This document shows positions 11,210-19,031 of a stretch of 64,000 nt of DNA, one piece after another. The stretch comes from a virus. A model generated the notes under the pieces. The model did not search any database and was not told where the DNA came from. It worked only from the letters and a program-made list of their open reading frames with translations. The stretch covers positions 1-64,000 of the IMG/VR virus record IMGVR_UViG_3300042465_005830; one strand, written 5' to 3'. The position numbers were made by a program, and so were the translations under genes. The first letter of the stretch is position 1. Every line of letters starts with the position of its first letter.

Positions 11210-11551
11210 ATGAGTACACAATTTCCAAATAGAAGATGGTTAATAATACCAACCACAGCAACAGGATCGATTGATTTCAATCAAGTATTAGAATCATCAC
11301 CAGAGAGTTTAAGACTATCGGTAGATGGTACTAAGACTTTTATTAAGTATGAAATTATAGAAGTACCGGTTACATGTCAAACTGAATTTATAAATGCAGA
11401 AACAGGAGAACCTGAAGTATGTACTACAGAAGCAGGGGTATACGGAAGACCAAATATTTACCAAGAAGGTGATACAGAGTATACTCATGAAGAAATTCTT
11501 CATATATTATCAACTGAAGAGTGGACTAAACCAATGGAAGAATTAAGATAA
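11210..11551 (+). CDS. Conserved-looking tail-region protein of unknown function (113 aa)
   Basis: The start MSTQFPNRRWLIIPT is followed by a beta-rich region with two Cys (VTCQTEF and EVCTTEA) and an acidic C-terminus. Its place among fibre genes, 4 bases before the S74 fibre, suggests a fibre-associated role. I do not recognise the family. Confidence 0.65.
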   Translation: MSTQFPNRRWLIIPTTATGSIDFNQVLESSPESLRLSVDGTKTFIKYEIIEVPVTCQTEFINAETGEPEVCTTEAGVYGRPNIYQEGDTEYTHEEILHILSTEEWTKPMEELR

Positions 11552-11555
11552 GAAT

Positions 11556-13106
11556 ATGCCAGATATTAGAATAGTACCCGGAAATGCAATAATGAGCTTT
11601 ACAAGTTCGTTAAACTTTATAGAAAGAATAACACAAGATCCTTCCGGATCCCTAACCCTATACGGTTCAGGATCAACTGGAAGAACAGATTTATTTTCAA
11701 TAGATGGAAATAACGGAAGATTATTCTCAGTATCTGACGATTTATCTGATTCATTATTTTCAGTAAATACCATAGCAGGACTTCCAGTAATAGAAGCTTT
11801 TGCAAATAATAGTGTAAACATTGGACAATACAGTGCACCTCCTATTAGAGTAATAGGATCAAGCGCTTTTATAACAGGTTCACTAGCTGGAGGAGCTGAC
11901 TTTAGTCGCACTAGTCTTGTCTATAACGAAGGTACTAATGCAACAAGGTATTTAGTTTTCGCATCAAATGGCAACGGAACCCCTCAAACATTGTATACAA
12001 ATCTTGGAAACCTAACCTACAACCCATCTTCAAACACGTTAACAGCAGGTACCTTCTCAGGAGCATTAACAGGTAATGCTTCAACAGCGACTGCTCTGAC
12101 TTCAATGAATATATCACAGTTTACAAATAACTCAGGATATACTACTAATACTGGAACAGTAACTTCTGTAGGAGGTACAGGTACAGTAAATGGAATTACA
12201 TTAACAGGAACAGTTTCTACAACAGGAAATTTAACTTTAGGAGGAACATTAGGAAGTATTGCAAATTCACAACTAGTAAATAGTGCAATACAGATAGGTT
12301 CAACTAATATGTCATTAGGAAATGGATATTCTGATTTAACAGGACTAGGAACTGTTAGAGCAGGTGCAGGAACAGCAGGAGCTCCATCTTTTGCATTCAC
12401 ATCAGATACTAATACAGGTATGTATAACATCTCAGCTGATACATTAGGATTCTCAACTGCAGGAACAGCTAGAATGGTTATTGATAGTAGCGGTAGAGTA
12501 GGGGTAAGCACTACATCAATGGTTAGGGATTTCCAAGTTGGAGCATTTAGTGGATCTCCTGAAATATGTATTGGATCAGGAACTGCAGGAAATGGTACTT
12601 TAGCTTTCGGAGATGGAGCTAGTGGTAATGATCCTTGGAGAGGATATGTACAATACCAGCATACAAACGATAGGATGGTTTTCGGTACAGCAAATGCTGG
12701 TTGGTTGAATTTAACAAGTGGAGGAGCTTTGGGACTTAATATAGTACCAACTAACACAGCTGGTAGATTTGAAGCTTCAAATGACATAGTAGCTTATTCA
12801 TCTTCAGATAAGAGATGGAAAAAGAATATTAAAAATATTAATTCTCCTTTAGAAAAATTATCTCAAATTAATGGAGTTGAATTTGATTGGATCGAAGACG
12901 AACCAGTTCATGGAAATAAAGGACATGATATAGGAGTTATTGCTCAAGAAGTTGAACAAGTATTACCGGAAATAGTTCAGACAAGAGAAAGCGGAATGAA
13001 AGCTGTTCAGTATGATAAAATTATACCGCTTCTAGTTGAGTGTATTAAAGACCAGCAAAAACAAATTGACGAATTAAAACAAATTGTAAATGGCATTACC
13101 AGCTAG
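11556..13106 (+). CDS. Tail fibre with S74 intramolecular chaperone domain (516 aa)
   Basis: Residues 1 to about 405 are a Gly/Ser/Thr-rich shaft (NTGMYNIS.DTLGFSTAG turns). From about residue 408 (SSDKRWKKNIKNI) comes a typical Peptidase_S74 chaperone: SPLEKLSQINGVEFDW, then DIGVIAQEVEQVLPEIV, then the helix YDKIIPLLVECIKDQQKQID. In this family the domain trimerises the fibre and then cuts itself off at the Ser of the first motif. The gene overlaps the next one by 17 bases. Confidence 0.9.
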   Translation: MPDIRIVPGNAIMSFTSSLNFIERITQDPSGSLTLYGSGSTGRTDLFSIDGNNGRLFSVSDDLSDSLFSVNTIAGLPVIEAFANNSVNIGQYSAPPIRVIGSSAFITGSLAGGADFSRTSLVYNEGTNATRYLVFASNGNGTPQTLYTNLGNLTYNPSSNTLTAGTFSGALTGNASTATALTSMNISQFTNNSGYTTNTGTVTSVGGTGTVNGITLTGTVSTTGNLTLGGTLGSIANSQLVNSAIQIGSTNMSLGNGYSDLTGLGTVRAGAGTAGAPSFAFTSDTNTGMYNISADTLGFSTAGTARMVIDSSGRVGVSTTSMVRDFQVGAFSGSPEICIGSGTAGNGTLAFGDGASGNDPWRGYVQYQHTNDRMVFGTANAGWLNLTSGGALGLNIVPTNTAGRFEASNDIVAYSSSDKRWKKNIKNINSPLEKLSQINGVEFDWIEDEPVHGNKGHDIGVIAQEVEQVLPEIVQTRESGMKAVQYDKIIPLLVECIKDQQKQIDELKQIVNGITS

Positions 13107-13497
13107 CGGGCAATTAAGTTTAGGAGATATAGCAGGAGAATTAGGAGTAGACCCGCCATTATCTTTAAGAAGTATGTCTAATTCAGCAGGATTTTCTACT
13201 CCTGATGCTGTTAGTGAGTTTTACGGGTATAGTGGAGCAGTAACATACACGTATCATGCAAACTATACTGCTTACGGACCTTGCAGCTACGATTACTGGG
13301 ATATATACTACGGTAGTGACGGAGTATATTATAGGTTTGATGGAACATACTACGATCCAATGTATAATTATGCAGATCTCTGGTACGAGTATATGTACTA
13401 TGAACCACTCTTGGATGCAAATGTATATACAGAATGGGAGGTTAATGTAGCCTCTACGGTACTAACAGATAATGGGTTATTTTTAAGTTCATGTTAA
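13090..13497 (+). CDS. Tyrosine-rich tail protein (135 aa)
   Basis: The N-terminus (LSLGDIAGELG...PLSLRSMSNSAGF....SEFYGYS) matches a short segment found at the start or end of many phage fibre and head-decoration proteins. From about residue 50 the sequence becomes extremely rich in Tyr with Asp and Trp (for example YDYWDIYYGSDGVYYRFDG). Such Tyr-rich loops often form binding faces. It overlaps the S74 fibre gene, so co-translation is likely. Confidence 0.7.
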   Translation: MALPASGQLSLGDIAGELGVDPPLSLRSMSNSAGFSTPDAVSEFYGYSGAVTYTYHANYTAYGPCSYDYWDIYYGSDGVYYRFDGTYYDPMYNYADLWYEYMYYEPLLDANVYTEWEVNVASTVLTDNGLFLSSC

Positions 13498-13508
13498 CAG
13501 TATAAATT

Positions 13509-14171
13509 ATGATACAGAAAATACAAGCATTTGCAGTAGTAAATAGGGGAACTGCTACAGAAGTAAAAGTAGAGGTACAGAGTAGATTTACTACAAGAGA
13601 CAGAGCAGTAATTTACTACGACCTAAGAGATCCAAACGGAACAACTCCGGCATTTGATTCAAGAACAAATCAATTCGTAACACTCCCTTATGCAATCTTG
13701 TCACGTAACAAAATAGTAGTAACAGGAGAAGACCGTGCATCAGCAATATCAGATGCAAACCTTGCATCAAATATAGTATTTAGAGAGAGAACAGATGTAG
13801 TAAAAGATACAAATACATATAAATATTTTGCAGTTAGAAATAAAATGACTCAAAGAGGACGTAACGGAGGTCGACAAACCGTAGATAAAGGTGCATATAG
13901 GCTGTACGAAAAATCATCAGCAGCAAAAACAGGATTAAATAACTACACTCTTTTAAGTGAATCTCAAGGAGAACCTGTTGATAGAATCCCTATTTACGAC
14001 TTCAAAGGTCGTCTTATTGGATATGAAGATAAGTACTTATCAAGTAATTATGGAGCAGGTATTATAGATATACAGGTAACTATAAGCAACACAGGTGAAA
14101 AAACATATACAGTAGCTTCTAATAGTAGAGGAGATGAATTTTATATTAATTTAATACAACCATATTTATAA
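13509..14171 (+). CDS. Structural protein of unknown function (220 aa)
   Basis: A basic, beta-rich protein (MIQKIQAFAVVNRGTATEV...; RNKMTQRGRNGGRQTVDKG). It has no signal peptide or membrane segment. It lies between fibre genes and sheath genes, so it is probably virion or baseplate related. Its two stop codons (TAATAA, first at 14169-14171) come 22 bases before the first paired core segment of the group I intron-like RNA. A splice from 14165 to 14447 would be in frame with the next gene, but I cannot find the pairing needed to support it. Confidence 0.7.
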   Translation: MIQKIQAFAVVNRGTATEVKVEVQSRFTTRDRAVIYYDLRDPNGTTPAFDSRTNQFVTLPYAILSRNKIVVTGEDRASAISDANLASNIVFRERTDVVKDTNTYKYFAVRNKMTQRGRNGGRQTVDKGAYRLYEKSSAAKTGLNNYTLLSESQGEPVDRIPIYDFKGRLIGYEDKYLSSNYGAGIIDIQVTISNTGEKTYTVASNSRGDEFYINLIQPYL

Positions 14172-14446
14172 TAACAAAACGTCCAGATTAAATCGGGTGA
14201 ATTGCTGGAAAGTCCTTAGAGCCTCAAGTACCAAAGCGTAACAATCTTGAGGATTGGAAAATCAGCAGCCAAGCTTAGGATACATCCTAGGAAGGTTCAG
14301 AGACTACTGGAGAGGTAAAGTCCTCTTAATAACCAGCTAGAGCGCCCGACACTTGTAAGAGTGATGATATAGTCCGAACTTTATGGAAACATAAAGATAA
14401 CAAATTGGGAGTTTCGGCTCTGGATGACCAAATTAAAAACAAATAG
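14172..14446 (+). ncRNA. Group I intron-like RNA, ORF-less, between genes
   Basis: The order of paired segments is that of a group I core. P3 pairs TCGGGT 14193-14198 with GCCCGA 14344-14349. P4 pairs TGCTG 14203-14207 with CAGCA 14263-14267. A P5 extension pairs CCTCAAG 14222-14228 with CTTGAGG 14246-14252. A P6 hairpin lies at 14274-14291. P7 pairs GACTA 14302-14306 with TAGTC 14370-14374, inside R/S-like sequences (TTCAGAGACTA and GATATAGTCCGAAC). P8 is CACTT/GAGTG 14350-14363. P9 is a perfect 7-bp hairpin with a GAAA loop, 14379-14396. No ORF is inside. The splice sites are not resolved and the outer ends given here are approximate. Both flanking ORFs look complete, so the RNA may lie in a 5' leader. 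Confidence 0.85.
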
Positions 14447-14449
14447 ATT

Positions 14450-14788
14450 ATGACAAATTACACTTGGACTGTAGGTCCATTCGATTGCATCTTAAACGAA
14501 GATGACATGCAAAAAGTAGTAACAACAGTACACTGGAGATATAGAGGTACTGATGAAAATGGAACATCTGCAGAGACTTACGGAGCACAATCTGTAGGAG
14601 CTCCTGACCCGGAAAACTTTACTCCTTTCTTAGAAATTTCTCAAGAACAAGCAGAAGGGTGGTTAGAAGCAGTAATGGATATGGATGCTATAAAAGCAAA
14701 CATTGATTCTCAAATCAACTTAATAAACAATCCAGTAACAGCAACTTTAGCTGCTCCTTGGAATACACCAGTAACAGGTAGTTTGTAA
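14450..14788 (+). CDS. Tail-region protein, MTNYTWTV family (112 aa)
   Basis: The start MTNYTWTVGPFDCIL, the block VVTTVHWRYRGTDENG, and the later PDPENFTPFLEISQEQAEGW resemble a small protein found in the structural regions of many marine T4-like phages, whose function is not established. This match supports the ATG at 14450 as the true start and so an intergenic position for the intron-like RNA before it. Confidence 0.75.
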   Translation: MTNYTWTVGPFDCILNEDDMQKVVTTVHWRYRGTDENGTSAETYGAQSVGAPDPENFTPFLEISQEQAEGWLEAVMDMDAIKANIDSQINLINNPVTATLAAPWNTPVTGSL

Positions 14789-14812
14789 TTTAAAAAATAT
14801 TTACTATATTAA
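14783..14812 (+). promoter_or_regulatory. Putative promoter, Bacteroidota-like
   Basis: TTG at 14783-14785, a 19-base spacer and TATATTAA at 14805-14812, before the gene at 14845. The TTG lies in the last codons of the gene upstream. Confidence 0.5.
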
Positions 14813-14844
14813 AGTATTAATCGATTAACACAAAAACAAGTTTC

Positions 14845-15117
14845 ATGGAAAACAAAAAATTAACACAAGAAGAGTTACAACAAATTGAAACGGTAAAACA
14901 AAAAAGCCAAGCAGTTGTACAAGAATTAGGTCAAATTGAATTACTAAAACTTCAACTAGAATCTAGAAGACAAAATGCTGAAGACTATTTAAAAGAGTTA
15001 GCACAAGAAGAAAAAGCATTAGCTGAATCCTTAGAAGCTGCTTACGGAAAAGGTACAATTGACCTTGAAAAAGGAGAATTTACTCCTTTTGTAGAAGAAG
15101 CAGAAGAGGTAAAGTAA
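14845..15117 (+). CDS. Coiled-coil small phage protein (90 aa)
   Basis: Residues 5 to about 68 are a heptad-like helix (EELQQIETVKQKSQAVVQEL, then ELLKLQLESRRQ). The C-terminal YGKGTIDLEKGEFTP is a signature shared by small proteins of many large phages, whose role is unknown. It lies just before the tail sheath gene and could be a scaffold or chaperone; that part is inference. Confidence 0.75.
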   Translation: MENKKLTQEELQQIETVKQKSQAVVQELGQIELLKLQLESRRQNAEDYLKELAQEEKALAESLEAAYGKGTIDLEKGEFTPFVEEAEEVK

Positions 15118-15130
15118 TTACTGTAAAAAA

Positions 15131-15213
15131 TAAGAGGAATATAAGGAGGGTTTTGACTCTCCTTTCCTATTTATTAGAGAATATAGAACCTCTAATCATA
15201 TAAGAAGGTTATC
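15131..15213 (+). other. Two intergenic hairpins before the sheath gene
   Basis: One imperfect hairpin pairs AAGGAG with CTCCTT around 15143-15164. A second pairs ATTAGAG with CTCTAAT exactly around 15174-15197. Neither has a strong T run, so they may be attenuators or mRNA ends rather than full terminators. Confidence 0.4.
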
Positions 15214-15225
15214 GAAATCCCAAGA

Positions 15226-15238
15226 TATTTATAATAAA
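15226..15238 (+). promoter_or_regulatory. Putative late promoter motif TATTTATAATAAA
   Basis: The box lies 33 bases before the tail sheath ATG at 15259 and is the same as the one before the tape measure and 21888 genes. Confidence 0.5.
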
Positions 15239-15258
15239 TTAAAACAAATTAAATAAAC

Positions 15259-17382
15259 ATGGCAGAATCAATTATCTCTCCAGGAGTATTTACAAGAGAA
15301 AATGACCTTTCTTTTATACAACCAGCACCGGTAGCGGTAGGAGCAGCATTTATTGGACCAACAGTTAAAGGGCCTGTAGAAATGCCTACAGTAGTAACTT
15401 CTTATAATGATTATGTAAGAAAGTTCGGAGTAACTTTCGCCTCAGGTTCAGACAAATTCGAATATTTAACTTCATTAGCCGTTAAGAATTACTTCTCTCA
15501 AGGAGGTAATACAGCCTTAATCACTAGAGTCGTAGACCACATTGGCCCTGATTACTCAGAAGCACAAAGTACAAACATTGCTTCTAACAAAGTAACAGGA
15601 GTAAATAGAGCAACTGGATCAGGAACTTTAACAAATGACATTGCAGTCAATCAAGAGTTTAAAGTACAGTACGGAACAGCAGCTTATAGATTTATTCCAG
15701 CAGGTACCCCACTTCCAGCAGATAGTGGAACAGGTAATGTATACTTCTTCCAATCAGGTTCAACAATTGCAGCAACAGTAACTAGCTTAGCAGCAGAAAT
15801 TAACAATGCAATCCCAGGAGTATTACAAGCAACAGGATCAGGAGCAAATTTACTTTTAAGCGGATCAGTAGCTGGTACTTTAAGAAATGGAATTACATTC
15901 TTTACAGGATCTATTACAGACTCTACCGTATCATCAAGCTTATTCACAATAGCAGGAGGTACAGACGCAGCAGCTTCTTCTTTCCCATTCTCAATTAATA
16001 CAATAGGTAAAGGAGCTATTTACAACAACTCTCCTCTAGCAACAGATGCAGGAGCTCAAAACTCTGACGGATCTTTAGTATCAGGTTCAGAAGATAACTT
16101 AAGATGGGAAATCACAAATGTAAATAACTCTAGAGGTACTTTTACATTATCAATAAGAAGAGGAGACGATAGTACAAATACTAAAGTAATCTTAGAAACG
16201 TTTAACAACCTTTCATTAGATCCAGCTTCAGATGATTATATCGAGAAAAGAATCGGTAGTCAATATACAACAATTGGTACAGACGGAAGTTCAACATTTT
16301 TAAGACTAGTAGGAGATTATCCAAATAGATCAAACTTTATTAGAGTAAGTGCAGTAAATTTACCTACAATTAACTACCTAGGAAACGACGGAGTATCAGT
16401 TAATGCAGATGCAGCAGGACTTTCTTACTCAGCATCTTTACCGCAAGCAGTTTCTGGAGCATTTCATAGTGCAGGAGGTACAATTATAGCAGGAGCTAAC
16501 TTCTTTAAAAACATAGACGCTCAAACACAGGGATTAATAGCAGGAGATTATACAGATGCAATTGCATTATTAGAGAATAGAGATGATTATCAATTCAATG
16601 TAATAACAGCACCAGGAGTAACTACAGCAGATCACTCAACAGTAACAGACGCACTTATCTCTTTAGCAGAAAATAGAGGAGATTGTATTGCAGTAGTAGA
16701 CTTAGTAGGATATGAATCTACACTTTCTCAAGTAACAGATGAAGCAGCAGTATTAAATAGTTCTTACGCAGCATCTTACTGGCCTTGGTTACAAACTAAA
16801 TCAGCTACAGGTAAGAATGAATGGATACCAGCTTCAGTTGTAATACCAGGAGTTTATACATTCACAGATGCAGCTTCAGCACCATGGTTTGCACCAGCAG
16901 GACTTGTAAGAGGAGGTATTCCAGGAGTAATTCAAGCACAAAGAAGATTAACAAAAGGAGAAAGAGATACTTTATACTCAGGAAAAGTAAATCCAATTGC
17001 TTCTTTCCCAGGAACAGGTATATCAGTATTCGGACAAAAAACATTACAAACAAAAGCTTCAGCTTTAGATAGAGTAAACGTTAGACGTTTGTTAATAGAA
17101 CTTAAGAAGTTCATTGGTGACCAAGCTAAAAACTTAGTATTCGAACAAAATACTATTGCAACAAGAAATAAATTCTTAGCGACGGTTAATCCTTACTTAG
17201 AATCAGTAGTACAAAGACAAGGTCTTTATGCATACAGAGTAGTAATGGACGAATCTAACAACTCAGCAGATGTAGTTGATAGAAATCAATTAGTAGGACA
17301 AATCTACATTCAACCAGCTAAAACAATTGAATTCGTAGTATTAGACTTCACAATTGAACCAACAGGAGCAACGTTTGTATAA
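15259..17382 (+). CDS. Contractile tail sheath protein (gp18-like, 707 aa)
   Basis: The N-terminus (ISPGVFTRENDLSFI....PVAVGAAFIGPTVKGP) is the standard sheath start, which links neighbouring subunits. The C-terminal domain (ALDRVNVRRLLIELKKFI, then NPYLESVVQRQGLYAYRV, NQLVGQIYIQPAKTIEFVVL) matches the conserved sheath core. Length fits T4 gp18 (659). The middle, about residues 110-300, is variable beta-rich sequence expected on the outer face. It is followed by the tube gene, as usual. This defines the phage as a myovirus. Confidence 0.95.
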   Translation: MAESIISPGVFTRENDLSFIQPAPVAVGAAFIGPTVKGPVEMPTVVTSYNDYVRKFGVTFASGSDKFEYLTSLAVKNYFSQGGNTALITRVVDHIGPDYSEAQSTNIASNKVTGVNRATGSGTLTNDIAVNQEFKVQYGTAAYRFIPAGTPLPADSGTGNVYFFQSGSTIAATVTSLAAEINNAIPGVLQATGSGANLLLSGSVAGTLRNGITFFTGSITDSTVSSSLFTIAGGTDAAASSFPFSINTIGKGAIYNNSPLATDAGAQNSDGSLVSGSEDNLRWEITNVNNSRGTFTLSIRRGDDSTNTKVILETFNNLSLDPASDDYIEKRIGSQYTTIGTDGSSTFLRLVGDYPNRSNFIRVSAVNLPTINYLGNDGVSVNADAAGLSYSASLPQAVSGAFHSAGGTIIAGANFFKNIDAQTQGLIAGDYTDAIALLENRDDYQFNVITAPGVTTADHSTVTDALISLAENRGDCIAVVDLVGYESTLSQVTDEAAVLNSSYAASYWPWLQTKSATGKNEWIPASVVIPGVYTFTDAASAPWFAPAGLVRGGIPGVIQAQRRLTKGERDTLYSGKVNPIASFPGTGISVFGQKTLQTKASALDRVNVRRLLIELKKFIGDQAKNLVFEQNTIATRNKFLATVNPYLESVVQRQGLYAYRVVMDESNNSADVVDRNQLVGQIYIQPAKTIEFVVLDFTIEPTGATFV

Positions 17383-17398
17383 TATTTAGAAACACAGA

Positions 17399-17406
17399 TA
17401 TTTATA
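17399..17406 (+). promoter_or_regulatory. Putative late promoter motif TATTTATA
   Basis: Box TATTTATA followed by ATTAAATAA, 29 bases before the tail tube ATG. Confidence 0.5.
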
Positions 17407-17427
17407 ATTAAATAAGTAAACAATAAA

Positions 17428-17916
17428 ATGGCAGTATTAGATCCAAACGAAATAATGTTCAGAGCCTTCGAACCAATGGTTCAGCACAGGTTCGTAATGT
17501 ATATAGACAATATCCCAGCTTTTATGATTAAAAACGTAAAAGCACCTACCTTCTCAGACAATGAGATCAAACTTGATCACATAAACTCTTACAGAAAAAT
17601 AAGAGGAAAAAGAAACTGGGAAAATATGGCTATGACCTTATATTCACCAATTACTCCTTCTGGAGCACAAGCTGTAATGGAGTGGGCTCGTTTAGGATAC
17701 GAATCAGTAACAGGTAGAGCTGGATATTCAGATTTCTATAAGAAAGATTTAACTTTAAACATTCTAGGTCCTGTAGGAGATATCGTAGGGGAGTGGATTA
17801 TTAAAGGAGCTTTCTTAATAAAAGGAGATTTTGGACAATTTGACTGGACTTCTGCTGACGGAGTAGTAGAAATAGCAATAGAAGTAGCAATGGATTATTG
17901 TGTATTAAATTACTAA
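17428..17916 (+). CDS. Tail tube protein (gp19-like, 162 aa)
   Basis: Length and sequence fit T4 gp19: QHRFVMYIDNIPAFMIKNV near the N-terminus, IKLDHINSYRKIRGKRNWE, then WARLGYESVTGRAGYSDFY and a C-terminal VEIAIEVAMDYCVL. The protein forms the hexameric inner tube. It follows the sheath gene and is closed by a terminator, so sheath and tube form one late block. Confidence 0.92.
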   Translation: MAVLDPNEIMFRAFEPMVQHRFVMYIDNIPAFMIKNVKAPTFSDNEIKLDHINSYRKIRGKRNWENMAMTLYSPITPSGAQAVMEWARLGYESVTGRAGYSDFYKKDLTLNILGPVGDIVGEWIIKGAFLIKGDFGQFDWTSADGVVEIAIEVAMDYCVLNY

Positions 17917-17938
17917 TAACATTAAAATAAAAATTAAC

Positions 17939-17970
17939 AAGCCTGGCAATAGTCAGGCTTTGTTGTTTTA
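17939..17970 (+). terminator. Rho-independent terminator after tail tube gene
   Basis: Stem AAGCCTG 17939-17945 pairs with CAGGCTT 17954-17960, followed by a T-rich tract. Confidence 0.8.
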
Positions 17971-17993
17971 AAAAAGTTTTATTCGTATATTTA
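17963..17993 (+). promoter_or_regulatory. Promoter, TTG-N20-TATATTTA
   Basis: TTG 17963-17965, a 20-base spacer and TATATTTA 17986-17993, directly after the terminator and 32 bases before the gene at 18026. TATTTATA is also contained at 17988-17995. Confidence 0.65.
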
Positions 17994-18025
17994 TATATAG
18001 AAAAAGTTACTAACAAATAAAATTT

Positions 18026-18766
18026 ATGGAACAAAAGCAAAAATTTCCTACCGAAATGGTAGAATTGCCATCAAAAGGATTACTTTATCCAAAAGATTCT
18101 GAACTAGCATCAGGTAAGATCGAAATGAAATACATGACAGCTCGTGAAGAAGATATTCTAACAAATCAAAATTATATCCAACAAGGAGTAGTTATTGATA
18201 AATTACTACAGTCTCTTATTATAACTCCAATTAACTATGGAGATCTTTTAGTAGGGGATAAGAATGCAATCTTAATTGCTTCTAGAGTATTAGGGTACGG
18301 AAAAGATTATGAATTTGAATACAAAGGACGAAAAGAAGTAATCGATCTTGCAGAATTAAAACCTAAAGAGATTAACTACGACGCTTTAAAAGGAGGTAAG
18401 AATGAGTTTGCATTTACAATGCCAGCATCAGGAACATCTGTTACTTTTAAATTACTTACTCATGCAGATGAGCAAATTATTGATCAAGAAGTAAAAGGAT
18501 TAAAGAAACTAACAAAAGATGCTTCTCCTGAACTTTCAACAAGATTAAAAAGAATGATTACTTCAGTAGAGGGAGATTCAACACCTAAAGCAATTAGAGA
18601 TTTTGTAGATAACTACTTATTAGCAAGAGACTCTAGAGCATTTAGAGAACATGTTAGACAAGTACAACCAGATATTGATTTAAAATTCTTCCCAGAAGAC
18701 GGACCTGAAGGAGGGGTTGATATCCCAATTGGGGTTAGCTTTCTTTGGCCTGACTCCGGATTATAG
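18026..18766 (+). CDS. T4-type baseplate hub protein (gp26-like, 246 aa)
   Basis: The sequence FPTEMVELPSKGLLYP...GKIEMKYMTAREEDILTNQNYI...GVVIDKLLQSLI is the hallmark of the T4 baseplate family common in marine T4-like phages, where it is called gp26 or baseplate hub assembly protein. The C-terminus (GVSFLWPDSGL) also fits. The downstream ORF overlaps its last 50 bases in another frame, and the pair sits just before the tape measure, the place where other phages keep tail assembly chaperones. Confidence 0.82.
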   Translation: MEQKQKFPTEMVELPSKGLLYPKDSELASGKIEMKYMTAREEDILTNQNYIQQGVVIDKLLQSLIITPINYGDLLVGDKNAILIASRVLGYGKDYEFEYKGRKEVIDLAELKPKEINYDALKGGKNEFAFTMPASGTSVTFKLLTHADEQIIDQEVKGLKKLTKDASPELSTRLKRMITSVEGDSTPKAIRDFVDNYLLARDSRAFREHVRQVQPDIDLKFFPEDGPEGGVDIPIGVSFLWPDSGL

Positions 18767-18995
18767 AGCCGGACTTTTTGCACAACTACATGACATAGTT
18801 TTTAATGGACAAGGAGGTTATTCTTTTGAATCAGTATACGAATTTCCAATTTGGTTAAGAAAGTATATTCATAGAACTATGGTAGAGCATTATCAAAAAC
18901 AAAATCAACAACAGCAACAACAGTCCGGTAAGACATCAGTATTACAAAACGGGCATATAAAAGCACCAGACTATAGTACAAAGGCTCCTAGATAA
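18717..18995 (+). CDS. Small baseplate-hub/tail chaperone-like ORF without ATG start
   Basis: The frame opens after a stop at 18681 and holds no ATG before 18880, so translation must begin at a TTG near 18717 or by a +1 shift from the gp26-like gene. The sequence DYRAGLFAQLHDIVFNGQGGYSFESVYEFPIWLRKYI resembles, split here as DYRAGLFAQLHDIVF and YEFPIWLRKYI, the small gp51-like proteins that follow gp26 in marine T4-like phages. A Gln-rich tail follows. It ends 36 bases before the tape measure gene. Confidence 0.7.
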   Translation: MISQLGLAFFGLTPDYRAGLFAQLHDIVFNGQGGYSFESVYEFPIWLRKYIHRTMVEHYQKQNQQQQQQSGKTSVLQNGHIKAPDYSTKAPR

Positions 18996-19008
18996 TAGGA
19001 GCTTTAGC

Positions 19009-19016
19009 TATTTATA
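19009..19016 (+). promoter_or_regulatory. Putative late promoter motif TATTTATA
   Basis: Box TATTTATAATAAA, 23 bases before the tape measure ATG. Confidence 0.45.
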
Positions 19017-19031
19017 ATAAAATCTCCATTA

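Noticed and set aside
14172-14446. Riboswitch as explanation of the structured RNA
   Set aside because: The paired order P3-P4-P5-P6-P7-P8-P9 with R and S strings is specific to group I cores.
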